A DNA stretch of 64,000 bases from Apostichopus japonicus (GCF_037975245.1 NC_092570.1:3998001-4062000); one strand, 5' to 3'; shown: positions 1 to 14,185, numbered from the stretch's first letter. Program-made: numbers and translations. Notes: generated by a model from the sequence alone, not told the origin.

Positions 1-1242
1 TGATCACATAACACGAATACCAATCAACCCCAAACATGCTATACTTTCCAAAACATGCATGGTTTATGTATGCGTGTATGTATGTATTTATATATGTGTG
101 TATGTGTGTATGTATGCATGGTTTATAATTTACTTGACAAAAGACTGACATGACAGACAGAAATACAAAAACCCGAAGTTAGGTCATGAAAGTGACGTCG
201 AGAGCTAAGTCGGGCTTCAAACTAGTTTCAATGCACCCCCCCCCCCCACTATACAACCGCCTTTTCTTAAAGTATTAATTTGCCTTATGTTATGCAAATA
301 TAGCAAGGTATATTGGTTACCCACATTTCTGTGCCCCTCCCCCCAACACTCCAAACTGAACCAGAGCCATATCACCAGAGAAGATCACCTATCCAATAAT
401 AGCACCACTCTGGTTAGGCTACAAGAGGCTATGGAGACTTATAGTGGAAATTGAACATAATTCCAACTACCTCATCTTAACCCACCACCCCCTCCCCCTC
501 CACCACCTCCCCATCCCACTGCCACTATCCTCCCCAGTAGATTCAAATTGTTTGTTACTAAAGGTGTTAGCATTAAACAATTGTTTCCTGCATGTGACAA
601 TGTGTACTTTCGACCTTCCGGGTCAAACTTTCCACCACTCCATGCATTAACATCTACCCGACCATTATGCCTCGTTGCTAAGCCTAAATTTGGACATTAA
701 GACATGAACCCCCCACCCCGACCCACCCACCCGCAGTATATTTGCTACAGAAGACAGACTTAACGTGCACCGACTGACTCTGTGATATGAAAGTGTTACA
801 GTAAACACCTTGTTGAAACACCAGAAGGTCTGTCATACCTCCCTTCGCAGAAGTGATGACGCTGTTCGGATAAGCTTGACACTATTCCACCTGACTAGGT
901 GCCCAAGTAAACTCGACGCGCCTCTATAGTGTTACAGTAACTTCCCTAGGGCGTTTTACAATGGAAAGGTGTAGGACAGTTTTGATATAATAATTAATCA
1001 GTCTGTAGAAATTTTTTTTTTTTAAACATTTGGGCCCTACAATGTATGTTACTTCTCCCCTGTACGTTGTACTTTCTTACGAGGTTGGGTGTTTCTCAGA
1101 AAATTGTCTAAAACCAGTGAGATTGCCAGAGTTTCGTATCAATATCTGGTGAACGAATAAACAATATGTAGATATAGATATAGAGATACACACCATAATT
1201 GGCCACCTGAGTGATTCTGCGGCTGTGGTGACGTCCTCTCAT

Positions 1243-1245
1243 AAG

Positions 1246-1281
<36 letters not shown>

Positions 1282-1294
1282 ATATATGTTTATG

Positions 1295-1325
<31 letters not shown>

Positions 1326-1332
1326 ATATAAC
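1243..1332. repeat. TA microsatellite
   Basis: Long alternating TA runs interrupted by TATGTATATG. Shorter TA runs occur at 4514-4540 and 4647-4668. Confidence 0.95.
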
Positions 1333-1427
1333 TAAATTTATATATAAAATTATATAAATTTATATATAAAATTATATTAAGTGAGTAATTAAAGTAATCA
1401 AGTGAGTAATTTCTCAATCCACTGTCC

Positions 1428-1690
1428 CTCCACTGTTTATCACCTAGCTCTCCTCTTCCCCTGTTGGTTTCTTTCTTTCTTCTCTCCATCCCTTGTCTAC
1501 CAATCCCCTTACATCCATCTATTTGTGTTCACCATGCTCATGAACCTGTCTGTATTCTGTGCGTGTTTTTGTCCCTTCTGTTACTGTTACTTGTCATTTA
1601 GCCTTTGAAGAAGATCCTGCTAGGATCGAAACGTCAGGCCAACTTACTTTTACACATTCTCCTACACAGGCTCTCTAGTAGATAAGCAGT
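1428..1690. repeat. Penelope-associated repeat, copy 1, with hammerhead-like motif
   Basis: This segment shares strong similarity with 58958-59170, from TTTGTGTTCACCATGC through TTTGAAGAAGATCCTGC to TTTTACACATTCTC. It adjoins the Penelope-like endonuclease remnant, so it is probably part of the same element. A 5-bp hairpin (GATCC-TGCTA-GGATC) lies between TTGAAGA and GAAA, resembling a hammerhead ribozyme core. Confidence 0.6.
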
Positions 1691-1734
1691 TGGCTAACAG
1701 TTTTATTTTATTTTAATTTCTCAATAGCATGATT

Positions 1735-2105
1735 TGGGAGATTTAAGTGATTTGCAACAGGTAGGTTGATCTTTCTTGCTCTGTTTCGCCGATCTATGTT
1801 GATTCATTCTCATTCTCAATGTGTTTTTCGACTATTAAACGTATTGCTAGTTGCAAAATTGTAGTAGATGAGGTAAATGACATTTTCAGATAGGTAGTTT
1901 ATTTTCTGCCTGACTCGGAACATGGTGCTCTGGAAGGCCCCAGTATGTGGAATCGACAAGTAAGCACGATTTGCAATTTTGTGTACTGGGCAATGATCCT
2001 GCATTTTCTGTTTGGTTTGCCCCTGATGGGGTGTCATCCTGAAAATTTGCCCGAACTAAAATGTCCCGTAGGATTCTATAGGTCTTGTAAATGAAATGAA
2101 AGGTG
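1735..2105 (-). pseudogene. Penelope-like retroelement fragment (GIY-YIG endonuclease region)
   Basis: In minus-strand frames the region reads TYRILRDILVRANFQDD, then after a frameshift MFRVRQKINYLSENVIYLIY, then after another frameshift LRMRMNQHRSAKQSKKDQPT. This matches the order found at the C-terminus of Penelope-like elements: the LRDILVR motif, the NVIYLI stretch before the GIY-YIG nuclease, and the RMNxHRS motif after it. Zinc-binding cysteines are replaced by Tyr, and at least two frameshifts and stops break the frame, so it is dead. Confidence 0.72.
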
Positions 2106-4559
2106 GTTCTGAGAAAACTGGTTTCAGACGTGACACAATTTATAATTACAAGAAATGTAGATATATTTCTGGTAGTGTTAAAAAGTGTAATGGTGTTACG
2201 AGTGGTTGAAGGGGGGGGGGGGGGGGTAATCGAGGGTCTGGAACCACAAGTGTAACAAAGGTGTCACCTATAGGGCCATTTGGTTTCACAGAGTGTGTCG
2301 AGTTCCGCGCCCCTGTCCCCTTCCCTTTCTTCGCCTTTTCGTCTTTGATCACTTCATTGTATGAACACTTCTCTCCAGTAAATACACTGATTTCGTTTAC
2401 TTTTCCAAGTAAATAAATAGGAAACTTAGCTTTTTGTTTACTACAAACGATGATAAGTATAATCTATTTTGCAATTTCTTGTGGATGCTTTCTTATTTAT
2501 TTTAGTCTCCTTCTGACCTGTGGCACATCGCATGATTTTTTTTTATAAAGAGGAGAGGCCCCTCAAATTTCCCTTTTGTTCTATTGATGGGTTCCCTTTG
2601 ATTTGATTTGCATGTTTATAATTGCATAAAATGCTTCCCAGAACGGGGAAAACGTGTGTGAGTTTAAAAAGTAGATTCATTAACAGTCAATAGTTCCAAA
2701 AAGATCAGATTCGGCTTGGCTTAGAGCAACAATTACCTGATTTTCTTGTTTTCGGCGGCACACTATCGTTTTCCCTGTCATTTTGTTAAACAATAGACAA
2801 TAAATCTTACCATTAATTATATAAGTGTAGGTTTAGGTTAGATTGCACTATTTCCATATAGAGCAAGACACAAGAAATTGTGAAAAAAAAAAACGTAATA
2901 TAAAATTGTCTCACACTGTGCCCTGGATGTTAACGTTATAGTTTCTGAAGAAAAAACAATATGTGTTGCTTTTCTTGCCATGAAGTATATATGTATCATT
3001 CGTATGGTGTGGGGGGGGGGGGGTGACAACCCACCTCTATTTTGAAATCTAGGAACTTGAGGTGACCGAATCTCGGTGTCGTCAGAAAAGTTGAAAAATT
3101 CAAAATGTCGTTAATCTCGTCTTGAAAGCGTTCAAATCTCTATGGAGTTATACATTATCTAACGCAAGAGGAGTCGTTGTGGAGGGGGTGGGGCTTTACA
3201 GAGGGGGGACTAGTCTTTCAAAGTCAAGGTTCTATCCAAAAACAATTAAACTGACCCTTTTCTGTTCTTTGGGTTATGAGATTCATAAATGTTCATTATC
3301 AATATTGGCTTCGCGTAAATTCACTGTGCGTGATCTACTCCGTTTGTATACTTGTATAATTATAAACCATGGAAAGAGTCTTTCTAAGTTTCTTTCTGAC
3401 AAGGAAGTTCTGCGTCTATATTTATGTTGTTTACGTAATCTTCAAGGGAATAGAACTTACCTCTTCTGCTTGTAAGATCTTTCACAGCTTTAGTCTCAGA
3501 TTACAAACGTTGTCTTTCTAAACAGAATCAGTTTCTGTTTTAAAGTTTTAAAGACGTTTCCATTAGACGAGAATCCTGCAGGTTATATCACCGTGGGCAT
3601 CAACGACATGACAGAAGTGAAAATATTGTTCATAATACAAGTTCTCAGGACAGAAAAATGTGATTTCTCTGTCACACAGTCCACCTGCTGTCTTGTATAG
3701 CTTGCCTTTAAACTTAATCATATCGCCGAGATATGTTTTTTTAAAGAAACGTCACCCAACGTCACCCAACCTGGGCACACAAACCAAAGGATTTAACTGA
3801 TCCATTCTTGATCCCTTGCGAAAAATAGTGTACTAGTGGTGGATCAAAACTGATACTGGTGCTGCTTCCAAAAGGTATAGTAGAACCGCAAAGAGAGAAA
3901 AATAACTTGCAAAAAGCTCCTGGGTATATGCTGTAAAATGAATTTAATATGTACAGGCTAAATAGTAGAATGGTCAGAACGTGCCAAATATGCAACAAAA
4001 TAAAGATTTGTTAAATGTGTAAAAACTATTGGCAAAGTACACTGCTGTGTTACGAAAGGGTTTAACTTTCTTGTTACGTTCAAATTATAAAGTGTATTGA
4101 AAATACAGTGCAGTAAAAACCTGTGCTAACAAAATCTACGGTGCTCTTAGGCTTAGGCTACAAAGGCTTATACGTACGTCTTTCGCATTCATACATTATA
4201 CTGTAGCGAGGGTTTTAGTCTTTAAATCCACTTTAGTTCCTTTCCGTATCGACTTTACTTATCATTGTGATAAAATTTCTAAATTCCTTACAGCTCAGAA
4301 ACATTGTATGTCTTAAAATTCCTGCTTATGACCCCTGTGCCTAATCCTCTAACCCTTAATTCAGGACCATGTAAATCTATATATTAATTCGGACAGGTAG
4401 CAAAACCTTCAGTACTATGACGACAAACAGCCTGTACAAAGGCCCATGTTTGTACCTAGGCTCGGGTTCGATGACCCCGGGGGAGGTGGGAAGTTTATTC
4501 ACTGTTCTAGATTATATATATATATATATATATATATTATTGAAAATCGTAATGAGTTG

Positions 4560-4655
4560 GAAAATCAAGAACAGTGGAAAAAACTTCCAGCTTCCACCGG
4601 GATTCGAACCTGGGCCTCCCGCTTTGTACGCGGACACCCTAACCAATTATATATT
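4560..4655 (-). repeat. tRNA-derived SINE fragment
   Basis: The minus strand has GGTTAGGGTGTCCGCG and a perfect B box, GGTTCGAATCCCGG, followed by GTGGAAGCTGGAAG. This is a tRNA-related head embedded in AT microsatellites. There is no intact acceptor stem, so it is a SINE rather than a tRNA gene. Confidence 0.65.
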
Positions 4656-7221
4656 TATATATATATAGATTCATGAATTGACCTAGTATATACATATACA
4701 TTTATAGCGTTGATATATGTCAGCAAAAACAACTTGTACTCGCCAGGTTCTGAGCAATTTATATCTTGTTTATTCAATTAATAATTTGATGTACCTATAG
4801 TACTTATATTCCCAAACCATCATTTTCTTTACATTTTTCCGTGCCAGTTTCGTCTCCCTGACAGGCACAGTTGTTTGTTTATATAGACCGTCAAAAAACG
4901 AGGTGTCAATGTTTTAAATTAAACTACATATTAAAACCAAACATTCTTGTCTTCAGAATCAATAAACTATGTTCTTTGAGAGTAACCGTAATGATACTTT
5001 TATTCCTTTCCTACTTGTTTCACTTTAAATATCTTGAACTTTCTACCTCTTCACCTTCTTTTATTTTTTTACAATATTAACAGTTTTTTCACCATTATTT
5101 GGCACCAAAGTAGCTTGCTGACTTTTATCGAGCAATAGATAGGGATCAATTATATTTTGGAGAAGGGCACGGCTCCTTCAGGTCAGAACATGTAGTAACG
5201 GTAAGTGGCTGAAATAAATTTTGAGGAAAAAATAGACCAGTTTCAAAGATGTAACTTGCCGATAAAGGGCATAAAATACTGAAGTAAAAGAAAACGAAGG
5301 ATAGGGACCAACAGGGTGCCGACTTCCCTGTAGTCCGATCCAAACACGTCCTCAAAGGAAACAAACTCAGTACCGCCCCCCCCCCAGTTTTCCTCTGTGG
5401 GCCGGTTGTTATAAAAATGTGGTTATGGTTATGGTAATAAATATATATGCATAGTATAATAGCATCCATATACTTCTAAATCCTCTGATTTGACACCCCT
5501 CTGAAGTTATCCCCTCACCCCCCCCCCCTCACTATCTAAACATCCTGGGTCCGCCGCATCCTCCATCGGTATTTAGGGCAAGATGGCATTACGGTAATAA
5601 CACAAAATATGATCCACATATCAGCCTTTCTATTCATATGACCATGTTGCACCTTTAATACGCCAATGCTCTTCAGATCTCAGAGCCTATCGTTAATAAT
5701 ATGATGTTTGGTGCTTACTGTGTACGACAGCAACCGTGTCTCCTTTCTTAAGGTTTCGCTGTTTTTTTTTGTTTATGTTTTTTTAATCTAATTTCCGTTA
5801 ATAATATGATCACACTTTACTGGTTATCTAGCCATTTCGGCCTTTTCTATATAAACATGCGTTTTTTGAAGGTTAATAGCTCTATCCCGGCGTTACACTA
5901 TCCACATAACCTCTGGAATTAATAACCTATCCAAAATGATTTCGCTTGCCGTTTATGACAAAAATCTTTTAAAAAAAAAGAGAGAAAATATGGACTCAAT
6001 TTGCTAACGCATTTTTCTTTTATTTCTTTTCAAACTTTTTATTTCTTTCTCCCAGAAAATTTAAAGGGTTAAGGAGATTGCTTAAAAGGTAAATTTCCAG
6101 GTGAATAGCTTTAAATATCCCCTTCATTGCATGATTTTTTTAGCCAAACTGTTTATAGGTTTTACGTTATATATCTTCATTTGACACGTCTTCTACTACA
6201 TCTGCGATGGCCGGGAGGGTCTTCTGACATTTACTTGACCGTGTTAAACATAGCTGACCTACTTCGGCGGATGTAACTAAGTATAGCGCTGGTGTTGTGT
6301 GCGCGTATGTATGTGTGTATATGTATAGCGCTGTTGTAGGTACGGTGGCTCTGAAGGGTCCGTTCCGAGTTGTATAGATGTACTGTGTTAGTGTAAGAAT
6401 ACATATCAACAAGTTTGATATTATTTGTCAAGTTGTCTTTTTGGTGTATCGTGTCTCTGCTGCGATGATTTCAGGTTAATTTTATAACACAGCTTTTCCA
6501 CAATTTCACAATTTTTGTTCAATATTTTGTGTTAGTGCAAATTGACAATTTAGTCAACAAATGCCATTATTTTGACATCGTTGTCAAGTTGTCATATTAA
6601 GGATAGTCTTCCTCCATGGGCTCGAAACGCAACAATTCAACGATTTTATTCTGTTCGTCAACATATCATGTAAATGTCGCTTGACAACCCAACTCGGTAA
6701 ATATCGTATTGCTTATACTAGTATTGTCAAGATAAGTATAAAACAGTGACCCTACTTGACAATTTGACAGCTTTTGTCAAGATGTCACGTTAGCTTAACT
6801 TATAAACTCGAGAATATTTGACGTTCTAAAGTTTACCGCAACGCACTAACTCGACAATTTTGCATATTTCGTCAAGTGATATAAATTACTGAATGTCTGC
6901 TACTCGAAAAAAAATATACATTACAACGTTTTCCCCTCAGGACCAACGTATGCAGGAGAGTTAAAAAAGAAGGAGAAAAGGATGAATTTAAACTAGGTAT
7001 CATAGATAATTAGAAGCAATTAAACTGGGAGTTAAGAGGTACCGAGAAGTGTACACAAAAAGAGGTGATTACAATGTAATATACAACGAAGGTGAGGCGT
7101 CTCTAATTACTCTCTCATAACAGCCAATGTACCTGGCTTAATCAGTGTGTAGGCCTATTGTGTATAAGAGACAACCGTTAAACAGTATAAACACATGCTA
7201 AACCTGTCAGCAGATGCTACC

Positions 7222-7450
7222 TGAGCGGAGTGTATAGCCTAGTGGTTAACGACGGCGTCTCCCAGTCATGAGATCCCCGGTTCGATTCCCCGCCGACAGC
7301 AATGTGTGTCGTCTGGCAAGGGTGTTGTTCAATAACAACTTCCCGACATGGACGTTAAATGGATGTGTGCCGAGAGATTGGCTTCGGTCAGCTTGCGAGT
7401 CTACAAGCCTCCATGGCTTCTTTCGCGAGTTCCTGCTTGCGGGAAGATCA
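7222..7450 (+). repeat. tRNA-derived SINE, family A copy 1
   Basis: It has a tRNA-like head with an A box-like TAGCCTAGTGGTTAACG and a B box CCGGTTCGATTCCCCG. A conserved body follows (GTGTGTCGTCTGGCAAG, ATTGGCTTCGGTCAGCTTGC, TTCGCGAGTTCCTG). It then runs into an ATACATACATAC tail. A second copy lies at 38182-38380. Confidence 0.8.
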
Positions 7451-10400
7451 CATATACATACATACATACTGTGGAAAAAATAATTACAGACGAATTTATT
7501 ACTCAAAGGCTGTTTCAACTAATGACTGGTTAGGAGCCTAAACAACTCTCCCTATGTTTGACTAGTACTACGGACACCTAGCCAATTTGCTCATATTCAG
7601 TACATTTGTAGTGTGTGATAATCTCATTCAAAATCTGTTGACATTTTTCGAAAGCTCTTTTCGTTTCCAAGATATACACATTCGAAGTTTGAAAAATTTG
7701 GGAAACTCATTGAATATGTGCAAACTATGACGTGGTGTGTTGCACTCATATACATTTCATATTTTAAGGCCTTCATAAGTTAACCCCTATTCACAAGCCC
7801 TCATTTGAATAATGTGATGTTCCTCTTTTCACAGAAGTCAAGCAAATATATCAACGAATCGCCTTTAGGTCACCAAAGCTATTTTCATGATTTTGAATGC
7901 CTATTAAAGTAATTAGGACAATGTTGTTCATAGGTGACCGTAGACCTTTAACATTGATCCTTTTTGCCAAAATCATACTTTTTGTCAAAAGTATGCCAAA
8001 ATCATTTGAAAATCAGAAAATTACAATTTGCATTCCCTTAAAGCAATGCACTTTATACTCACTAACATGTTTGCCAAATTGTAAATCTTATCTAGTTTTC
8101 TTTTTCCTACCCAAGTGTGAAAAATATCAGGAAAGGTATTTGTAATAACATGTGTAGTTTTCGTTCGAAATTCTCCTTCACGTTAAATTTCAAGAACATT
8201 GTACACTGTTTCTTGTGGGATGTTAAAGCTTGTCGTTCACTTATTCGTTATCGATCAGTGATATTGTAATCTATACGGCATTCTATAGCACCGAGCCAAA
8301 CATCTTAATAAAACTTAATCCCTTATTTACTAGGGCGTGTTTGTAAACTCATCGTAAGTTAAACCATAAACAAATCTTTGATTGATAAAAAGTAGGCGCG
8401 AGGCTTAAACGGGTCACTCCAATTTCAGAAGCGATTGTTTTTGTGCTTCTTTTTTATTTATTTTTTTATAAATGAGCAAAGCTTATACTTTCTGCAACCT
8501 ATCATCTTGTTGATTGATCTTGAAACAATTCACTCGCGTCAAGTTACAACTCCGACCTAGTTTAGAATGATGAAAACGTTTGTATATATGTATCGATGTG
8601 CTCAGCCTATGCTTTTTGGTAAGGAGATACGTACCGCCAAGTAAACACGAATGTTTAAAGCACTATATATACATGCTGCGTGGTTTTGTTCATTACTAAG
8701 TCGAAACTGAAACTTTGCAATTGAATATTGGCTACACAGTAATTAAGATGAAAACGTCAAACTAAACAAAACTTTATTTGGAAATAGCAACCATGATTGA
8801 GCCAATTCGTATAGATCGTATACAAAGTAAACAAAGTTGGAAATAATGTTTAATATGAATATATTTACAATTTCATCACTGCCGGATAAAGAATACACAC
8901 ACCAGCACCCCAACTCCCATCGCCCTATACCTCTTCTCTTACTTTTCTTTCGTTAGCAACTATATATATGCTTTAACATACACTGATGTATGACATATTC
9001 ATATTCCTCTATATACAGGTATCTTGTGGAATTTTGATTAGCGAAAGAAGACTCCCGCCTTTTTTTCAATATCTCAGTCCTTCTCCGCCCCTCCAAGCGT
9101 TGTTCTAATGGAATGGTCAAGCTGGTGGTAATTCGACAAAGTAGTCGGATTGGTCACCAAATTAATAGAAACAAGAAAGAGAAAGAGTGAGTAGAGCTAG
9201 GAGAAAAGAGAAGAGTGCGGAGGAGATGGACGGTGTTTTTACTGTCAGCATAGGAGTATAACTTACCATAGATATTGATATAGGCCTCGGCTATAGGCAC
9301 GGTTCATCACGGCCTACAGACGAGGTAGCCTACATGATAGGAGTGTAAAATACTAAGCATTATATACTACTAGGTTTAGTATCTGGGGACGGGAGACAGA
9401 TCTTATCGCACCTACCTTAACCAAATCACTCCACATATAACAAGTCATCTAGGCCTATGTGGTTTCATCACGTCGCAAGATCAGATCACTATCTTCGACC
9501 TAGTATGGGAAGTGGGGCCGAGAATCCAATATTTTCTCGTTAGTCACGGACGGGATTAGGGAGGTGAGGGGGAATGGTTCCCGCACGGTGGAAGAGGGGT
9601 CAATTTCGGGGGTCACAGACCTCGAGAACATTGTGAGGAAGCAAACTCGCAAAAATCATCGCAAACCGTCCAGACAAAATGGACCATCATCTGTGCATTC
9701 AGTACCATGAATTCCACTGAGTATTTGTATGATTTAAGAAAAAAATTAAGAAGATTTAACAAAAGACAAGAAAAAAATGGATGAAGAGATTAAAATGTTA
9801 AAAGCAAGTTCTCTTATAATTCCGTTGAAATCTATGATTTATTTTTTTTTTCAACAAATCGCTTGTTATTTGGATTCCCTGATATGTACGTGTTGTCCTC
9901 TTTGCGGGAGTGTTAACCTAAGATAGACGTCATCATTTACACAAGAATGACGTAATTTTAATACGTTCACATCTAGTGTCAGTGTCCGAGAAATATCAAT
10001 CTACAATCGGACAAGACTACTGGCGGGCAAAATGTTCCCATCGGGATGTAATTTGATTATTTTTTGGTTCTTTTTCATAAGTTGATAGTCGAAGAAAAAT
10101 AGCAGATTAAGTTTATGAGGAAAATAAGGAGGATGTACATTACAAATCATGCACGACTATAGAATACTGAAACGATAAGTTTCTAGTCAATAACGAAAAC
10201 ATTCAATAACCACTTTTTTTTTCAATTATGGCGCGGAAATGGAGACAAGAATGCGTGAATTAAAACGATAATGGATTTGAAAATGGAATTTTACTGCCAA
10301 ATATATAACTAAATCAGTTATTGATAGGCTTTCAGCCAAGTTGATACATGCATGGTTTATATAAAATTTATAAAAAACCACCACGAGCTCTCTGCAAGGC

Positions 10401-13400
10401 TCTACAAAACAAGAACCACAAAAGCTTTCATAATGGTCCCTTTTCCCTTTTTTTTAATTTTTTAATTTTTTTTTGTCATCGCTAAACTTTAGTGATGGGT
10501 TCGAGTTACAGATCCCTGGCTATCAAAAATTTATCGATTTTGAGCTTAATTTATGATCTTGCAATTATTCTTTAAAAGCATATCTTTGGTCCGATTTGGG
10601 CATGTTTTTTTTTGGAAGTAGATAAGCATGTTTGTTAACAGTGTCTAATTTCTCGCTCCGTAATGGAAACTCATGTCTTTGAAAGATGATATTCTTGATA
10701 CAGAGGATAAGGCGCAAACTAAAACAAGCTGAAGCACGGCTTAAACCACCCCTCCCCCCCCCCTCCAGGGAGGCGATACCTGTCTTTTTGAAACTGGGAA
10801 ATGAAGCTTTCATATCAGACAAACTGTTTCACACAATAACGGCTTTGGACAATATGTATCTTCTTGCTTCCTCCAAACGCACTCGAACCCCATCTATCTG
10901 GGTACCTCCATTACCTTTCACAAATATCAAGCAATTAACTATAATCCCAACCCCTCATTTTTACAGCAACAATTCCAAATAACGACACAAGACTAGACAA
11001 AAATTAATTGTAAAATATCCATGTTAGTAAAGCATACAAATTTAGCACAGCGAAAAAAAAAAATCTAATTTCAATATACAATGTGTGTAAATTTTAATGT
11101 AATTTGCATTTTCATAATCCTTTAAGCCAATAACCTTTTGTGCTACATTTATTTCATAATAAACATATTTACATATTCAAGCTATTTAACCCATTAACTA
11201 ATTACTATTTATTAAATAGGCCTACCACTACTAACCAAAATTCTGCTCTTCATATAATAATAATAATATAAAAAAAATATTCTAAAATTGTTTCACTAAT
11301 TCAGTCGTTTTTTTATCTTTTCAAGACAGCAAAAGTTAACACAATAAGCATAAATGCATAAAAACAAATCTCCAACGAAATCAAACTAAACAATCTGCTT
11401 TATTGGGTGGTACCACTTCTCCCCTCCCCACCCCTCCTCCCCTCCCCCATCCCCTTTCCCAACGATGTAAAATAAATCACCTGTCTCTGCCATCAGTACA
11501 CATGTCCGTGCACACTGGCGATAAGTTCTACCGACTTGTCTTAGAACTACAACACATCTGATTTCACTCATTTATGTTTCAAAAATACGGATAGTGTTAG
11601 GAGAAGATTAATACCCATTTGACTTCATTGCTTCAAATCAGTGTATTTGTCAGGTGGCTAATATTTACGTCCAAGTTCCTAAATGCCTCCATTTTCAAGC
11701 GCAAAAACCACTACCAGTCACATCTTACCCCCAGCAATTATTATTGCGCAATTGTCTGAATTCTAAGTCGTAGCCCTCATTTTATTAACATCAAAGTGTT
11801 ACTGATAGATATTATTTACGAAAACGGATGAACATTATAAACTAACTCTTATCTGATTGTTTATTATTTCTATTTATATAACTTTTGAAAGAATCTCCCT
11901 CCCCCCACCACCCCACCCTCCATCCATGTTTTATGATCATGATATGCAAAAGAATAAAACTGAGAAATTTAAATTAAGAGATTAATGGTTAGTAATTCCC
12001 CCTGAATACAATATTCTAAGATAAATAAAACGGAACAAAAATGAAATGAAATAATTAAAAGATTAAAAATTATGAATAATTTCTATTTATACATTTAAGA
12101 ACAGACTGCAATTCAACCACCGACACATCATTTGATCCAGACATATAGATTGTCTCACATATCAAATAATAGCAGTAGACAGTTGTTTTTCGAAAGTAAT
12201 CTTTATAAATTTAAATATAAAAAGCCTTATTATGAGTACTTTAATGTAAGTAAAAAGCATTAATATTCAAGAAAACTAAAAAAAAAAGTAAATAGATGAA
12301 TTATTCTTTTCTTTTATTAATGGTTCGAATATAAAGTGATACAGTCTGCAGAGCAAACTAAATTTGAGTGCTCTGTGGAAATATCAACCACACTTCAAGA
12401 CCAAAATGTAGCATGACTAAATCTGGGTAAAGTATCATGGATTTTTTGTCTTATTGTCTGAGGAAAAACCTGGGCCTTACATTTTGGTTGTCTGATCAGA
12501 AAATGTTATTTTTGGGGGGGAAATGTAGCAAACTAACAGTGACGAATATGTGTTGATTGTCCAAACAGGAATTTGGTTGTCTCAGAGGACTGAACTACCA
12601 TTACAAATTTATCCCGATGAAATGGCACAGTCAAGAATGAATAAACATGACATAAACTGTATGAATAGTGAAACCAAGATCTCATTCAATTACTAGAATA
12701 CATAGATAATCACCGATGGATAAAGGTTTACGGTAGGAGACAAAAGCAAATGATTGTCATATAAGTTTAATTTAAAACATTAAGAATTTTACCTTAAAAA
12801 AAAAATGCCAGCAAGTTAATTGCCGATTAAGCTGAGAGTTCATTTTGCAAAGTTTTAAACTGCATATCTAATGAGTAAGATGCAAGAAGCAGAAAAACAA
12901 AACCAAAAATAAAATATAATATGGAAACTGTTAAAAATTTAAGTTTTCAAAAAGAAAGCGAGATAGGCAAGGAACTACTATTACTAGTTTAATCAACTTA
13001 ACAGAACGATATCAAAAGTTAAATTTATTAGATCACCTGGTCATAAATATATATTGAGACCAGAGCGGCTTTGTTCTATAATCCTACGTAAATATTTGCA
13101 TCGTTTATTTACAGTTACATAAGGCATTTTATTAGTTCAGGAAGAAAGAGAAAAATTAAGCATTTTCTTAAAAGATTTTATCAAAAGCTATAAAAAAAAT
13201 TTCTCCTTCAAAGTTCTTCTTGTTCCATGTTTACCCGTTTTCACTTACATCATTTGAATTTACTTCCTCCACTGTTACTGCACAGCCAATCGCAATCAAC
13301 AATAATAAAAACACTCATGAATAATGATGTTAACCTAATGAATTATTCATATCTTAATCGAAAGCACCATTCTCTCACATATGAGATATGATGAATATTC

Positions 13401-13684
13401 ATAAAAACATTCTTCTTCTATTAATGCCAATTTTTTTTAAATTTTATATGGACTGGATAGGTAGTATTGTAGATGTAGAAAAATGAAGAACTACCACATT
13501 TTTGGAGAAAAACAAAAATGGGAAAAAGCTGTCAATTTTTTTCAGTTAAAAACAAGACATTTTCCATAGTTGAATATTTCTGTAACTTCTTAACAACTTA
13601 TCAAATTGGTGATTTTCTGTCTTCATTCATCTAAAATGAACATCCATCCTTAATTAATACGTAAATTGATTACATAGAACCACT

Positions 13685-13690
13685 TTTATT
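13685..13690 (-). terminator. Candidate polyadenylation signal
   Basis: AATAAA on the minus strand lies about 250 nt past the stop codon. It is the first such hexamer I noticed downstream. In this AT-rich DNA the motif is common, so a longer 3' UTR is possible. Confidence 0.35.
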
Positions 13691-13940
13691 TAATCTGAAA
13701 ATCAACATTATTAGGTTTTTACGCCAAAAAGAGTCTTTTCATTTCTTGGTCACCTCTGTAGAGCAGTAGAACACTTCAGTTTCACAATCTCAACACTCCT
13801 TTCCAATTTTTGTTTTTTTCTCGTTTTCTTGAAATCTCCCTGCAATCTGTTCTTTCACATTTTTGATCGACATTCCGCTAAATTATTCAGAGTAGATAAA
13901 ATTATCCTAAACTTCACTACTTCTTCTCCTGGTAACTCTC

Positions 13941-14185
13941 TCAGAGGTCCTCGGACCAGCCATCCTGCGAGACGGATGTGAACCTCGGGTCGATGGGGTA
14001 CTTTCTCTTCACCTCTCTAAGTTCGTTCTCATTCTCAACGATGACTATCGTGAAAGGACTGCCGGGAACGTCACTATCCGACCACTTCACCTGGATCTTG
14101 TATTCCCCGACCTCTGTCGGGTTGTATCGGACATCGATGGTTCGATCCTTCTTGGAGCTTCTGGTCATCTGGACTTTGAAGGCTC
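13941..14185 (-). CDS. jbug: Last exon: end of repeat 7 and C-terminal tail
   Basis: The exon opens after CCTGTTTCAG in phase 1, codes 80 residues and stops at TGA 13943-13941. It encodes KKDRTIDVRYNPTEVGEYKI, then QVKWSDSDVPGSPFTIVIVE, a near-canonical end of a filamin repeat. A charged tail with KRKYPIDPRF and ending DGWSEDL follows. No further repeat or separate dimerisation domain follows after a hinge, so whether the protein dimerises through repeat 7 cannot be read from the sequence. Confidence 0.95.

Larger units (their letters stand above)
1..13684. other. Downstream non-coding region
   Basis: I see no convincing gene here. Short open frames lack splice context, domain signatures or coding composition. 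The region holds the Penelope-like remnant, two SINE copies, microsatellites, several poly(C)/poly(G) runs and much AT-rich DNA. Part next to 13941 is probably the filamin 3' UTR. Confidence 0.6.

Noticed and set aside
3122-3475. 117-codon open frame on the plus strand
   Set aside because: No recognisable domain, no splice signals tied to it, and composition like the surrounding non-coding DNA.
4417-4668. Plus-strand open frame containing PPGFEPGPPALYAD
   Set aside because: This peptide is the known spurious translation of an antisense tRNA-like B box in a SINE.
7255-7300. Possible tRNA gene
   Set aside because: A and B boxes are present but no proper acceptor stem, and the body matches a second dispersed copy; it is a SINE head.
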